Positions 7,686 through 15,543 of a DNA stretch of 21,994 nucleotides are shown here, piece by piece. Position 1 is the first letter of the stretch; each line of letters starts with the position of its first letter. This stretch comes from Eutrophocola sp965661105. GTDB taxonomy: Bacteria; Pseudomonadota; Gammaproteobacteria; Pseudomonadales; Pseudohongiellaceae. Location of the stretch: contig CBFICR010000049.1 of assembly GCA_965661105.1 (NCBI GenBank), forward strand, positions 1 through 21,994. The letters are read 5' to 3'. Made by a program: the position numbers and the translations under genes. The notes beneath the pieces were generated by a model. It saw only the letters and a list, made by a program, of their open reading frames with translations, did not search any database and was not told the DNA's origin.

Positions 7686-9854
7686 TTACAGACGTGCGAT
7701 GGCGTCCAGAATTATTCCTTCCGTGAGCAGTTGCGGCAGAACCTGCGCAGGTTTGGCGGGGTCGGACGGATACATCAGGTAAAGCGGAACGCCGCTGGTC
7801 TGAAAGCGCTTCAATACCTCGGTAATGGCAGGGTCATTATTGGTCCAGTCCCCTTTAAGATAGGCCACATCATTGTCAACCATGGCCTGCACAACGGTAT
7901 CGCTGCTCAGGGCCACTCTCTCATTCACCAGGCAGGTTATGCACCAGGAGGCTGTCATATTAACGAAAACGGGGGTGCCGCTGTCGCGTAATTGCGCCAG
8001 GCGCGCATCACTGTAAATTTCAAAGCTCTCTCCTTCCCCCTGACTTCCCGCTTGTCCCGCCAATGTGGACTGCTGAGTCTGCAACATGGGCGATCCCAGT
8101 AATGAGAAAACACCCACCATGCAAAGTACAGCGACGCCCATTTCAAAATAGCGCCAATAGGACGTCGTTTGGCGTTGATATAACCAGGCCGCGACAGCAA
8201 TGAATACACAGCTCAGTGCAACCAGAGCCATGGCATCCACCCCGGTCTGCCGGCCCAGCACCCACAACAACCAGACCGCTGTGCCGTAAAGGGGAAAGGC
8301 AAGAAACTGCCGAAAGGTCAGCATCCAGCTACCGGGTCTTGGCAGCATTTTTGTCAGTGCGGGGATAAAAGAGAATAATAAAAACGGCAAGGCCATGCCA
8401 AAACCAAGAGCGACAAATACTGTCAACGCAACAATCATTGGTTGCGTAAAGGCAAAGCCAAGAGCGGCTCCCATAAAAGGAGCCGTGCACGGACTGGCCA
8501 CGATACTGGCCAGCACACCGGTAAAGAAAGACCCAGTATAACCTTCCTTGTCGGAAAGCCCGGACCCCAATCCCATGATGCCGGTGCCTATTTCTATAAC
8601 ACCGGACATGGAAAGCCCCATCAGGAAAAACAAATACACCAGTGCTGCCACGAACCAGGGCGATTGCAACTGGAAACCCCAGCCGATAAGTGCACCACCG
8701 GCCTGAAGACTTAAAAGGATTATCGCGAGCGTCAGAAACGACAGGATCACACCCGCGGCATAAGCCACACCATGGAGTCGTTGTTCACGCGCCGGCGCAT
8801 TGGCATTACTGGCCAGACTCATTGCCTTGAGTGAGAGTACCGGAAACACACACGGCATCAGGTTGAGGACCAGTCCGCCCGTCATGGCAAACAGAAAAAC
8901 CATGAGCAAGCCCATTTCTCCAGCGCTATTGACTGAACCTGCTGGCATCAGACCGTCAAGGTTTGCCAGTGTTACAGCGTCCGGCGAGCCTTCAAATTCA
9001 TAAGCTGTTATCAGTCCATTCTGGTCTTCGACCAGTAATAAACCGCCCAGTCTTGAGGGTGGTTCGCGCAAGGCACGGGAATGGGCTTTCTGTGATAACT
9101 GCATACTGGACATCTGTGAGGTAATGTCCTGCTCAGCAATATAATCGACCATGCGATGGGTATCAGGAATAAAGGTAATGTTGCGGGCATCTTCGAAAAT
9201 CGGATCGGTAGCCTGTACCAACAGATTAAGATTGCCCTCAGAAAAAGAGTAGGTGGCATCAAGCGCGATATCATCTCGTGGCAGACTTTCGCGAGTGCGG
9301 GCAAAACCATTTGCCCAGCGTGAATCTGTTGTAGCGAACCCGGCGTCGGAAACTGGAATAGTCAGGTTTACGGCGGCACCACCGGGAATGCATATCTCCT
9401 CACATTCCAGCCACACGGCATCTGCGCCAACAGTAAGCGAGCTGGCCGCGTAATCATCCGCGATGCTCAATTCTGTCAACAGAAAAATTTCACCGGTATA
9501 GCCAAAATCAACCAGATCAGCAGGTAATTCAAAACGCTCCGGCAAGGGCCAGACAATTTCTCCCGCAGTGACACCTTCCGGTAACTGCCAGTTGATTAGG
9601 GTAGGCTTGCCTGCATCACCGGGATTTTTCCAATAGGTGTGCCACTTTTCCATATGCACAAGTCTGAGGGCAACCCAGAGTGATTCCCCGGGCATCGCGG
9701 CTTCAGTTTCGGCAACCAGTTGTGCATCAACATGCTCGCCCTGAACAAGAGACGAAACACCCTGGGCAAAGACCTGGCCAGACATTGCAATGAGCAATAC
9801 CGCAATCAGGTGACGAATGGGGTTTTTGCCAGAAAAAATTGTGTGTGGAAACAT
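7686..9854 (-). CDS. DsbD/ScsB-type thiol:disulfide interchange membrane protein
   Basis: Likely carries electrons across the inner membrane to periplasmic thiols. The 722-residue protein has a signal peptide ending near residue 30 (QVFA), then an N-terminal DsbD-like periplasmic domain with the redox pair in LECEEICIPGGA. A multi-helix DsbD/CcdA membrane core with conserved Cys in NLMPCVFPVLSLK and ASPCTAPFMGAA follows, and then a C-terminal thioredoxin domain with active site CITC at 638-641. Length and the CEEICIPG motif fit the ScsB-like branch better than classical DsbD (about 565 residues). The start lies one base beyond the stop of the upstream hydrolase gene, so the two are probably coupled. 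A heme-binding-motif protein two genes upstream suggests a role in keeping CxxCH cysteines reduced. Confidence 0.92.
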   Translation of the reverse strand: MFPHTIFSGKNPIRHLIAVLLIAMSGQVFAQGVSSLVQGEHVDAQLVAETEAAMPGESLWVALRLVHMEKWHTYWKNPGDAGKPTLINWQLPEGVTAGEIVWPLPERFELPADLVDFGYTGEIFLLTELSIADDYAASSLTVGADAVWLECEEICIPGGAAVNLTIPVSDAGFATTDSRWANGFARTRESLPRDDIALDATYSFSEGNLNLLVQATDPIFEDARNITFIPDTHRMVDYIAEQDITSQMSSMQLSQKAHSRALREPPSRLGGLLLVEDQNGLITAYEFEGSPDAVTLANLDGLMPAGSVNSAGEMGLLMVFLFAMTGGLVLNLMPCVFPVLSLKAMSLASNANAPAREQRLHGVAYAAGVILSFLTLAIILLSLQAGGALIGWGFQLQSPWFVAALVYLFFLMGLSMSGVIEIGTGIMGLGSGLSDKEGYTGSFFTGVLASIVASPCTAPFMGAALGFAFTQPMIVALTVFVALGFGMALPFLLFSFIPALTKMLPRPGSWMLTFRQFLAFPLYGTAVWLLWVLGRQTGVDAMALVALSCVFIAVAAWLYQRQTTSYWRYFEMGVAVLCMVGVFSLLGSPMLQTQQSTLAGQAGSQGEGESFEIYSDARLAQLRDSGTPVFVNMTASWCITCLVNERVALSSDTVVQAMVDNDVAYLKGDWTNNDPAITEVLKRFQTSGVPLYLMYPSDPAKPAQVLPQLLTEGIILDAIARL

Positions 9855-9855
9855 T

Positions 9856-10611
9856 TTAGCTCTCTATTTCTGCTCTATCTGCGCTACCTGCGCTTCCTGC
9901 ACTTTCCGCAGTTCCTGTAAACCATTGCACCATTACTTTACTGACGGCTTCCGGCTTTTCCATGGTGACCATATGACCGGCATCACTAATTATCTCCAGA
10001 TGGCAATGTTTTAAATGCGCGGCCATCTGCTGATGTTGCTGTGGTGGACTCCATGAATCTTCTTCACCCGCTATGAGTAATACTTCCTGTTCGATCCTTG
10101 CAAGGATTGCTGTCTGATCTTTTCTTCCCAACAATGCTTTTACCTGCCCGAAAAAATCATCAACACTGTTTCGCAGAATCATGGCATGAATCTCCTCAAT
10201 CAGTTTTGTATCCTGATGCCTTGCCGGGTGCAGCATAGGTAAAGTCCAGGCGTCAGCCACTGCCTGCAGACCCTGCTCAACGGCCTTGTCCAGCAAAATC
10301 TGGCGTTTTTGCGGCTCGTCATCTTTTACCGGGTGTACACCTGAATCCAAGACCGCAAATTTATCAATTCTATTCCCGGCCAACTCCATTAATTCCCAGG
10401 CTACCCTTCCGCCCATTGAATGGCCGGCCACTGAAAATCGCTCCGGTGCCTGTTCGAGTACATACGCGGCCATGTCAGTTAAGGAATCAAATCCGCGAAA
10501 TACCGGAATAATTACATTGGCAAAAGGGGACAGGGCTTTTTGCTGATCTACCCAGACAGCTTCATCACACATTAAACCGGGTAGCAGAAATAAAACGGGT
10601 TTATCAGTCAT
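9856..10611 (-). CDS. Alpha/beta-fold hydrolase
   Basis: A 251-residue single-domain alpha/beta hydrolase without a signal peptide, so probably cytosolic. The nucleophile elbow GHSMGG places the catalytic Ser at 65; Asp185 (GEEDSW) and His213 (DAGHMV) complete a plausible triad. LLPGLMCDEAVW at about 9-20 supplies the usual HG-like oxyanion region in the form LPG. The final 17 or so residues form a Ser/Ala/Gly-rich tail made by a 9-base tandem repeat and are probably not part of the fold. It lies 40 bases downstream of the cytochrome-like gene and one base upstream of the DsbD-like gene. The substrate cannot be inferred; esterase or carboxylesterase-like activity is most likely. Confidence 0.9.
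   Translation of the reverse strand: MTDKPVLFLLPGLMCDEAVWVDQQKALSPFANVIIPVFRGFDSLTDMAAYVLEQAPERFSVAGHSMGGRVAWELMELAGNRIDKFAVLDSGVHPVKDDEPQKRQILLDKAVEQGLQAVADAWTLPMLHPARHQDTKLIEEIHAMILRNSVDDFFGQVKALLGRKDQTAILARIEQEVLLIAGEEDSWSPPQQHQQMAAHLKHCHLEIISDAGHMVTMEKPEAVSKVMVQWFTGTAESAGSAGSADRAEIES
9870..9914. repeat. 9-bp tandem repeat within the hydrolase 3' end
   Basis: Five imperfect 9-base units, ctgctctat, ctgcgctac, ctgcgcttc, ctgcacttt and ccgcagttc, run through the last codons of the hydrolase gene. On the minus strand they encode tripeptide repeats (Glu-Ser-Ala, Gly-Ser-Ala, Gly-Ser-Ala, Asp-Arg-Ala). The array extends the protein tail and lies immediately before the stop and the next start codon. 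Confidence 0.75.
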
Positions 10612-10630
10612 GGAAAGTTTCGCAGTAAGG

Positions 10631-10653
10631 GAAAGTCAGTTTCAGTGACTTTC
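10631..10653 (-). other. Hairpin in the cytochrome/hydrolase gene gap
   Basis: An 8-bp perfect inverted repeat, GAAAGTCA and TGACTTTC, with a 7-base loop overlaps the last bases of the cytochrome-like gene stop. It lies before the hydrolase start. No T-run follows on the minus strand, so it is not a standard intrinsic terminator. It may modulate mRNA processing or downstream translation, or be chance. Confidence 0.4.
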
Positions 10654-11977
10654 ATGGTTGCAGGATTTCCGCCTTGGTATCGCGAAGAATAGCAGTTATG
10701 GCAGTTCGGTCATTTTCTGACAGCCTGTCAAAGACATCATCACTTGTCTCACCAGCAAGTACCTGACGGATTTTTTTATATAGAAAATTTTTCACCTTGC
10801 CAGGCAAGGCATTGATGGCATCTGAATAAATCAGATAGCTCAGCGGATATTTGAATGTACGTTTATTTAAGTCAAGCTCACGCAGAGATCGCCCCTGGCT
10901 ATCCACAGGGCCCTGTGACTGAAAATAGTCAGTAAAGCCTGATGTCCCGGCAACCGTATCAGTTAAAGGGACTTCATGCAGCATAAAAAGGGACTCCACC
11001 AGCGGGGTCACAAACTCTTCAAGCTCGTTGTCACTGATATCGCCCTGCTCATGAATTCTGGTTCGACTTTCAAAATTCAAACGCGACAGCTTGTTCTGCA
11101 CTTCCACCTGATGCTCCAGGACCAACAGCGCCACTATATCGCTGCCACTACTGATATAGGGCGAAGCATCCATGAATTCTGACAGGTCCGTTTTATTGCC
11201 ATTAGCTGCCAGGTCCAGATTTCTGAGTTTGCCAAGATCATCGATAACAAAATTACCCATAATTTCCTGGCTGCCATGGGTGCCGGTGACATAGAAACCA
11301 CCCCAGCGCCGGTTTAACGGGGTACTGGTATCAGTAATGATGCTGATTTCATGGGTGACAATTTCACCATTTTCGTTAGCCAGTACCGAGCTCAGCAAAA
11401 AGCGTGGCACACCGCCACCAGTCATGGAGTAGGAATCATGACAACGCAAACACCGGTTCATTTCCCTTTCCAGACTGGGTCCTTCCGGGTCCTGGGAAAA
11501 AACCAGGAATACCGGCCCCAGGTTGGGATCCATTGTGGCAATTTCCAGGGAGCGACTGTTCTGGGTAAACGCAACATAGGTATCATCATTAAAGTAAAAC
11601 GCGCGTGGTGTGGCGGCAGTCACAAAGCGGGTTTTCAGAGCCGTTTTGGAGAACACCAAAGCCTGTGAAGAAGCATCAATATCCAGTGCCTCCAGCAGTG
11701 AATCCAGATAGCCCCTGCCCTGGGCGTCGAAGGCAAGCGTTACTTTGCCACTGTCAATATCCGCCATCAGTTGCGTCACTCGATCAGTGAGCGGTGCACT
11801 GGCATAGTTCACCCCCGGGTAAGCCTGGGCATAGGAAAAAGCCTGAGCCAATACCTGCCCTGATAACAGTGACAAAAGCAGAGCCGACAAAAGCAGACGC
11901 CCGGTAAGTTTGCTTAACAGGGGGGGCATATTATTGGCTGACAGCCGGAGCCAGCCATTCTTCAAGAGTATATTCAT
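10652..11977 (-). CDS. Secreted protein with one c-type heme motif, function unknown
   Basis: Probably a periplasmic monoheme cytochrome-like protein. It has a hydrophobic signal sequence (LLLSALLLSLLSGQVLA, cut before QAF) and a single CLRCH heme-attachment motif, residues 176-180 from the start chosen here. VPRFLLSSVL follows the motif closely and may form part of the heme pocket. No other domain is recognised. Three in-frame ATGs are possible: 12031, 11977 and 11929. I chose 11977 because it overlaps the stop of a 13-codon reading frame with a very strong ribosome-binding site (coupling); 11929 would start directly at the signal peptide. It is the first gene of a leftward cluster with a hydrolase and a DsbD-like protein. 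Confidence 0.75.
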   Translation of the reverse strand: MNILLKNGWLRLSANNMPPLLSKLTGRLLLSALLLSLLSGQVLAQAFSYAQAYPGVNYASAPLTDRVTQLMADIDSGKVTLAFDAQGRGYLDSLLEALDIDASSQALVFSKTALKTRFVTAATPRAFYFNDDTYVAFTQNSRSLEIATMDPNLGPVFLVFSQDPEGPSLEREMNRCLRCHDSYSMTGGGVPRFLLSSVLANENGEIVTHEISIITDTSTPLNRRWGGFYVTGTHGSQEIMGNFVIDDLGKLRNLDLAANGNKTDLSEFMDASPYISSGSDIVALLVLEHQVEVQNKLSRLNFESRTRIHEQGDISDNELEEFVTPLVESLFMLHEVPLTDTVAGTSGFTDYFQSQGPVDSQGRSLRELDLNKRTFKYPLSYLIYSDAINALPGKVKNFLYKKIRQVLAGETSDDVFDRLSENDRTAITAILRDTKAEILQP

Positions 11978-12015
11978 GGGGCTATTATAGAGTGTTCCGC
12001 AAAATATTTGGACAT
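11974..12015 (-). CDS. Possible 13-residue leader peptide (MSKYFAEHSIIAP)
   Basis: A 13-codon frame begins at an ATG preceded by AAAGGAGG with a 5-base spacer, the strongest ribosome-binding site seen in the window. It ends in TGA overlapping the ATG at 11977 of the heme-motif protein (ATGA). The arrangement suggests translational coupling or a regulatory leader. Alternatively the strong site is a relic or serves a longer form of the downstream gene that starts at 12031. Confidence 0.4.
   Translation of the reverse strand: MSKYFAEHSIIAP
11984..11989 (-). promoter_or_regulatory. Perfect TATAAT on the minus strand
   Basis: TATAAT on the minus strand lies 7 bases before the ATG at 11977, but no good -35 hexamer is found at 16-18 bases. 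If it is a real -10 element, transcripts would start near 11977 and only the ATG at 11929 would have a leader. It competes with the leader-peptide reading of the same bases. Confidence 0.2.
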
Positions 12016-12113
12016 TACTGCCTCCTTTCATGTTTATGTCCAGAAAAATAATCCACCCGCAAGGCCTCAGGGCAGTTAATTTTCCCCGCTAAAGGTGCTA
12101 AAATCGCCGGCCT

Positions 12114-12141
12114 TTGACACCAAGCAAGTCAGCAATAGGCT
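12114..12141 (+). promoter_or_regulatory. Candidate sigma70 promoter of fhs
   Basis: A perfect -35 TTGACA (12114-12119) is followed after 16 bases by TAGGCT (12136-12141, three of six matches to TATAAT). It would give a short leader of roughly 40 bases before the ATG at 12188. No competing hexamer pair was better in this divergent gap. Confidence 0.4.
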
Positions 12142-12187
12142 GTATTTTCTCGTTTTTTCAGAAAAAGTAACTAAGGAACTATCACCC

Positions 12188-13861
12188 ATGTCGCAACCCT
12201 CAGATATAGAAATTGCACAGCAAGCCACTCCCCAGCCAATTGGCGAAATTGGCGAAAAACTCGAAATTCCACAGGATGCACTACTCCAGTATGGCCCTTT
12301 CAAGGCCAAAGTTGATTACGGCTTTCTGCGCTCCAAAAAAGATAACCCCAACGGCAAACTGATTCTGGTGACAGCGATTTCACCAACCCCGGCCGGCGAA
12401 GGTAAAACCACTACTACTGTGGGACTCGGTGATGCACTGAGCAAAATTGGCAAGAAAACAGCTATCTGTCTTCGCGAACCCAGCCTTGGCCCCTGCTTCG
12501 GTATGAAAGGTGGTGCGGCCGGTGGTGGTTACGCCCAGGTAGTTCCCATGGAAGACATTAACCTGCATTTTACCGGTGACTTTCATGCCATTGGTGCAGC
12601 TCATAACCTGTTGTCTGCCATGCTGGACAATCACATTCACCATTCCAATGAGCTGGGCCTGGATGTACGTCGCATTAGCTGGCGTCGTGTCGTAGATATG
12701 AATGATCGCGCCCTGCGTGATATCGCCCTGGCTTTGGGCGGACCAGGTAATGGTTTCCCCCGTCAGAGCGGTTTCGACATTACTGTTGCCTCCGAGATCA
12801 TGGCAATTTTCTGCCTTGCCACTGATCTGGAAGATCTGCGTCATCGCATTGGTAAAATCGTTGTTGGCACGACTCGCGACTTGAAGCCCATTACTGCAAA
12901 AGATATCAAGGCCGATGGCGCCATGACGGCTCTGTTAAAAGACGCCATGATGCCAAACCTGGTACAGACCCTCGAAGGCACACCTGCTTTTGTTCACGGC
13001 GGCCCATTTGCCAATATCGCACATGGTTGCAACTCAGTCATGGCAACTACGGCCGGCCTTAAACTGGCTGACTACGTGGTTACAGAGGCAGGCTTTGGAG
13101 CAGACCTGGGCGCCGAGAAATTCTTCGACATCAAATGCCGCAAGACTGGCCTGAAACCCAATGCCGTTGCTATTGTCGCCACTGTACGTGCGTTAAAAAT
13201 GCATGGCGGTGTGGCGAAAACCGAACTCAAGGGTGAGAATCTGGAGGCGCTGGCCAAGGGCATGTGTAACCTCGAACGTCATATCGGCAATGTCGGCAAG
13301 TACGGTGTACCTGCTGTTGTAGCCATTAACCGCTTTACCGATGACACAGATGCCGAAATTGAACTGATCCGATCAACCTGTGAGGGGCTTGGCGCCAAAG
13401 TAATCGCCTGTACTCACTGGTCCGATGGCGGAGAAGGTACTGTTGATCTGGCCAATGCCATTGTCGATATCGTTGATAATCAGGAAAGCAAGTTCACCAC
13501 GCTGTATCCGGATGACATGTCTTTGTGGGAAAAAACCCGCACTATTGCCATGGAAATTTATGGTGCTGCAGATATCATTGCTGACGATAAAGTGCGTAAG
13601 CAGTACGATCATCTGCAATCCCTGTACCCCAACTTTCCGGTTTGTATGGCAAAAACACAGTACAGCTTCTCTACTGACCCCGCTCTGATTGGCGCACCAA
13701 GCGGCCATGTTGTTGCTGTTCGTGAATTGCGGCTATCAGCCGGTGCCGAGTTTGTGGTTGCCGTGTGTGGCGACATCATGATTATGCCAGGACTGCCAAA
13801 AGTGCCTGCAGCAGAAGGCATCTCTGTCAATGCTGAAGGTCAGATCGAAGGTCTGTTCTGA
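12188..13861 (+). CDS. fhs: Formate-tetrahydrofolate ligase
   Basis: ATP-dependent ligation of formate to tetrahydrofolate giving 10-formyl-THF. The 557-residue length from the ATG at 12188 is standard for the family. Signatures are the P-loop TPAGEGKTT at 67-75, REPSLGPCFGMKGGAAGGGY, NRFTDDTDAEIE and the C-terminal CGDIMIMPGLPKVPAAE. The start is set by AAGGA about ten bases upstream; an open extension to 12095 runs through the presumed promoter and is rejected. The gene is monocistronic: its own promoter candidate precedes it and a strong terminator follows. With folD it forms the usual route from formate to C1 units for purines, thymidylate and methionine. Confidence 0.97.
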   Translation: MSQPSDIEIAQQATPQPIGEIGEKLEIPQDALLQYGPFKAKVDYGFLRSKKDNPNGKLILVTAISPTPAGEGKTTTTVGLGDALSKIGKKTAICLREPSLGPCFGMKGGAAGGGYAQVVPMEDINLHFTGDFHAIGAAHNLLSAMLDNHIHHSNELGLDVRRISWRRVVDMNDRALRDIALALGGPGNGFPRQSGFDITVASEIMAIFCLATDLEDLRHRIGKIVVGTTRDLKPITAKDIKADGAMTALLKDAMMPNLVQTLEGTPAFVHGGPFANIAHGCNSVMATTAGLKLADYVVTEAGFGADLGAEKFFDIKCRKTGLKPNAVAIVATVRALKMHGGVAKTELKGENLEALAKGMCNLERHIGNVGKYGVPAVVAINRFTDDTDAEIELIRSTCEGLGAKVIACTHWSDGGEGTVDLANAIVDIVDNQESKFTTLYPDDMSLWEKTRTIAMEIYGAADIIADDKVRKQYDHLQSLYPNFPVCMAKTQYSFSTDPALIGAPSGHVVAVRELRLSAGAEFVVAVCGDIMIMPGLPKVPAAEGISVNAEGQIEGLF

Positions 13862-13879
13862 TCTGACTGCTTTGTCAGT

Positions 13880-13910
13880 AAAAAACCGGCGCCCATGCGC
13901 CGGTTTTTTT
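13880..13910 (+). terminator. Intrinsic terminator of fhs
   Basis: A 7-bp GC stem, CCGGCGC and GCGCCGG, with a CCAT loop is flanked by an A-run before and a T-run after it. It lies about 20 bases beyond the fhs stop. The symmetric A/T flanks mean it may also work in the other direction. Confidence 0.93.
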
Positions 13911-13939
13911 ATGCCTGTGAATTTTATTTTTTACACAAG

Positions 13940-13957
13940 GTTGGGAAATTTCCCAAC
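13940..13957. promoter_or_regulatory. 18-bp perfect palindrome, possible operator
   Basis: GTTGGGAAATTTCCCAAC is a perfect 18-bp inverted repeat without a spacer. It lies between the fhs terminator and the promoter candidate of the HTH-methyltransferase gene, centred about 42 bases before its -35 element. This is a fitting position for a dimeric DNA-binding regulator. No T-run follows, so it is not a terminator. Confidence 0.5.
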
Positions 13958-13990
13958 ATCAATGACACAAAAGTTTTGCGGGAATCATTG

Positions 13991-14019
13991 TTGACACTTG
14001 TACTGCCCTTTGCTTAACT
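13991..14019 (+). promoter_or_regulatory. Candidate promoter of the HTH-methyltransferase gene
   Basis: A perfect TTGACA (13991-13996), a 17-base spacer and TTAACT (14014-14019) preceded by an extended -10 TGC. The predicted RNA start is near 14026, about 33 bases before the GTG start codon. The -10 match is weak (three of six), so the extended motif carries the call. Confidence 0.45.
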
Positions 14020-14058
14020 GTTCCAAAATATAAAAACAATACCTGGCCGGAAAAGTAC

Positions 14059-15531
14059 GTGAGCGCTATCGACAAGCTTTTGGGGGAAATAGACTTATTC
14101 TGCAAACAGCGGAAAATATCCAAATCCACCTTTGGCCTGCATGTAGTGAATGATGGAAAGCTGGTCAACAGGCTCAGGGACGGCAAGGGAATCACGCTAA
14201 AAACAATTACCCGAATTCAGGATTACCTGGACAAAAATACTGCACAGGGTGCCAGCCAGAATAGCAGTGAAGAAAATATCAATAATGAAAATGATGGGGG
14301 AAATATCATGCCTGCTGCGAAAAAAGCAAAAACAAAAATAACAAAAGCGAAAGTAAATCCCGGAACAACCAAGCCAGGTAACGAGAAAAAGAAGAAAAAA
14401 AGAGAGGATAAAACCCCTTTTCGCTTTTATGATAATCGCCAGAATTACCTCGCCTTTATCAATACCTGTAATGAAAAATCGGCCATTTCCCAGCGCATAG
14501 CAAAAGAATTTCAATATGTTCAGCCTACTGCACCGGCTTTTCGCATGTTCGATGCCGGCATGGGCGACGCCACTGTTTTATCTAACTGTATGCGCTACCT
14601 GCATCACAAACATCCGACGGTTCCTCACTTTATCGTTGCCAAGGAAATCAGCATGGAGGATGTCCGAATTGGCCTGGATAAAATGATAGATCGTTTTAGC
14701 GAACACCCTGCCACCATCCTTGTGCTGACCAATCTTAATTATGCAGAAGCCCCCAAGCTGATGCCTCGTGATGTACTTACCGCCAACGCGATGAACTGGC
14801 GCGAGGTAAAACTGGAGGGTACTAACGCGTATAATTATCGTGAACAACTGGAAAGCCTGCATGATATGTTTGCAGAGGGCTGGGAAACACAAACCAGCAA
14901 GATTTCTGGCAACCCGGTATTCAAGCGTCCATCGGTCGTCGTTATCTACCGTCAGGATCATCAGATATTGCTGGATTCAGTGATCCCACGCCCCGGCATT
15001 CAGAACTGGGATTATGACTTCATCCTCGCCTCACAGCCCTGGCGCGCCACCACATCGGCAAAGTTCAAGGCAGAAAAGATCATTGCGCCATTGGCTCGCT
15101 CACTGGCTCCTGGCGGCCGCCTGCTGGCTGTTCAATCCTGTGGCAAGGATCCAGCGGCTGAACTGGTCAAGCATTTCTGGCCTGATTTAAACCCTTTCCC
15201 GGTTACCCGACATGACATTCTCAAGGAAACCAAAAAAGTCCTTGGCCGTGATGCACGGGACTACAACATCAAGGAAATGTCAGACGCCCGCTCAATCGTG
15301 AAGTACAGAATGCATGCCCTGCCCTCTGAAATCGGTGGTGCCAATATCGGCACATCCACCCTGTTTGCTGCCTGGAATGCCTCTGTTTATGTAAATCAGA
15401 TTGAGGATGAACGGGTCGAGGAAGTTATCAAAGCGGGTACTTATCTTGATGCGACGGCGAAAATCCTTAACAAGCATGGTGGACTCTGGTTCAACGACGA
15501 GACCTTTGTTATCAGTAAAGGTAAAAATTAA
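14059..15531 (+). CDS. HTH-like domain fused to a SAM-methyltransferase-like domain
   Basis: A 490-residue protein of unknown role. Residues about 1-60 form a compact helical domain (STFGLHVVNDGKLVNRLRDG, then TLKTITRIQDYL) like small phage-repressor-type helix-turn-helix proteins. Residues about 65-118 are a disordered Asn/Glu then Lys-rich linker. From about 120 on is a class I methyltransferase-like domain with FDAGMGD at 164-170 as the SAM loop and LAPGGRLLAVQSCG at about 350 as the late-strand motif. The start is GTG with a modest GGAAAA upstream. A second in-frame ATG at residue 84 has a much better ribosome site. An 18-bp palindrome lies upstream and an in-frame mini-ORF directly follows the stop. 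The substrate, DNA, RNA, protein or small molecule, cannot be told. Confidence 0.75.
   Translation: MSAIDKLLGEIDLFCKQRKISKSTFGLHVVNDGKLVNRLRDGKGITLKTITRIQDYLDKNTAQGASQNSSEENINNENDGGNIMPAAKKAKTKITKAKVNPGTTKPGNEKKKKKREDKTPFRFYDNRQNYLAFINTCNEKSAISQRIAKEFQYVQPTAPAFRMFDAGMGDATVLSNCMRYLHHKHPTVPHFIVAKEISMEDVRIGLDKMIDRFSEHPATILVLTNLNYAEAPKLMPRDVLTANAMNWREVKLEGTNAYNYREQLESLHDMFAEGWETQTSKISGNPVFKRPSVVVIYRQDHQILLDSVIPRPGIQNWDYDFILASQPWRATTSAKFKAEKIIAPLARSLAPGGRLLAVQSCGKDPAAELVKHFWPDLNPFPVTRHDILKETKKVLGRDARDYNIKEMSDARSIVKYRMHALPSEIGGANIGTSTLFAAWNASVYVNQIEDERVEEVIKAGTYLDATAKILNKHGGLWFNDETFVISKGKN
14296..14310 (+). promoter_or_regulatory. Possible internal translation start in the HTH-methyltransferase gene
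   Basis: GGGGGAAATATC directly precedes an in-frame ATG (14308, residue 84). The match is stronger than the site before the GTG at 14059. Starting here would yield a roughly 407-residue protein with the Lys-rich segment and methyltransferase domain but without the helix-turn-helix. Confidence 0.35.
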
Positions 15532-15543
15532 CGTAAGTCACCC

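Noticed and set aside
12120..12187. ZTP (pfl) riboswitch upstream of fhs
   Set aside because: This riboswitch class often precedes fhs or folate genes, but the leader is only about 70 bases and the conserved core motifs and terminal pairing are not visible.
12095..12187. 31-residue N-terminal extension of Fhs
   Set aside because: It runs through the candidate promoter and does not resemble the family N-terminus; the ATG at 12188 has a ribosome site.
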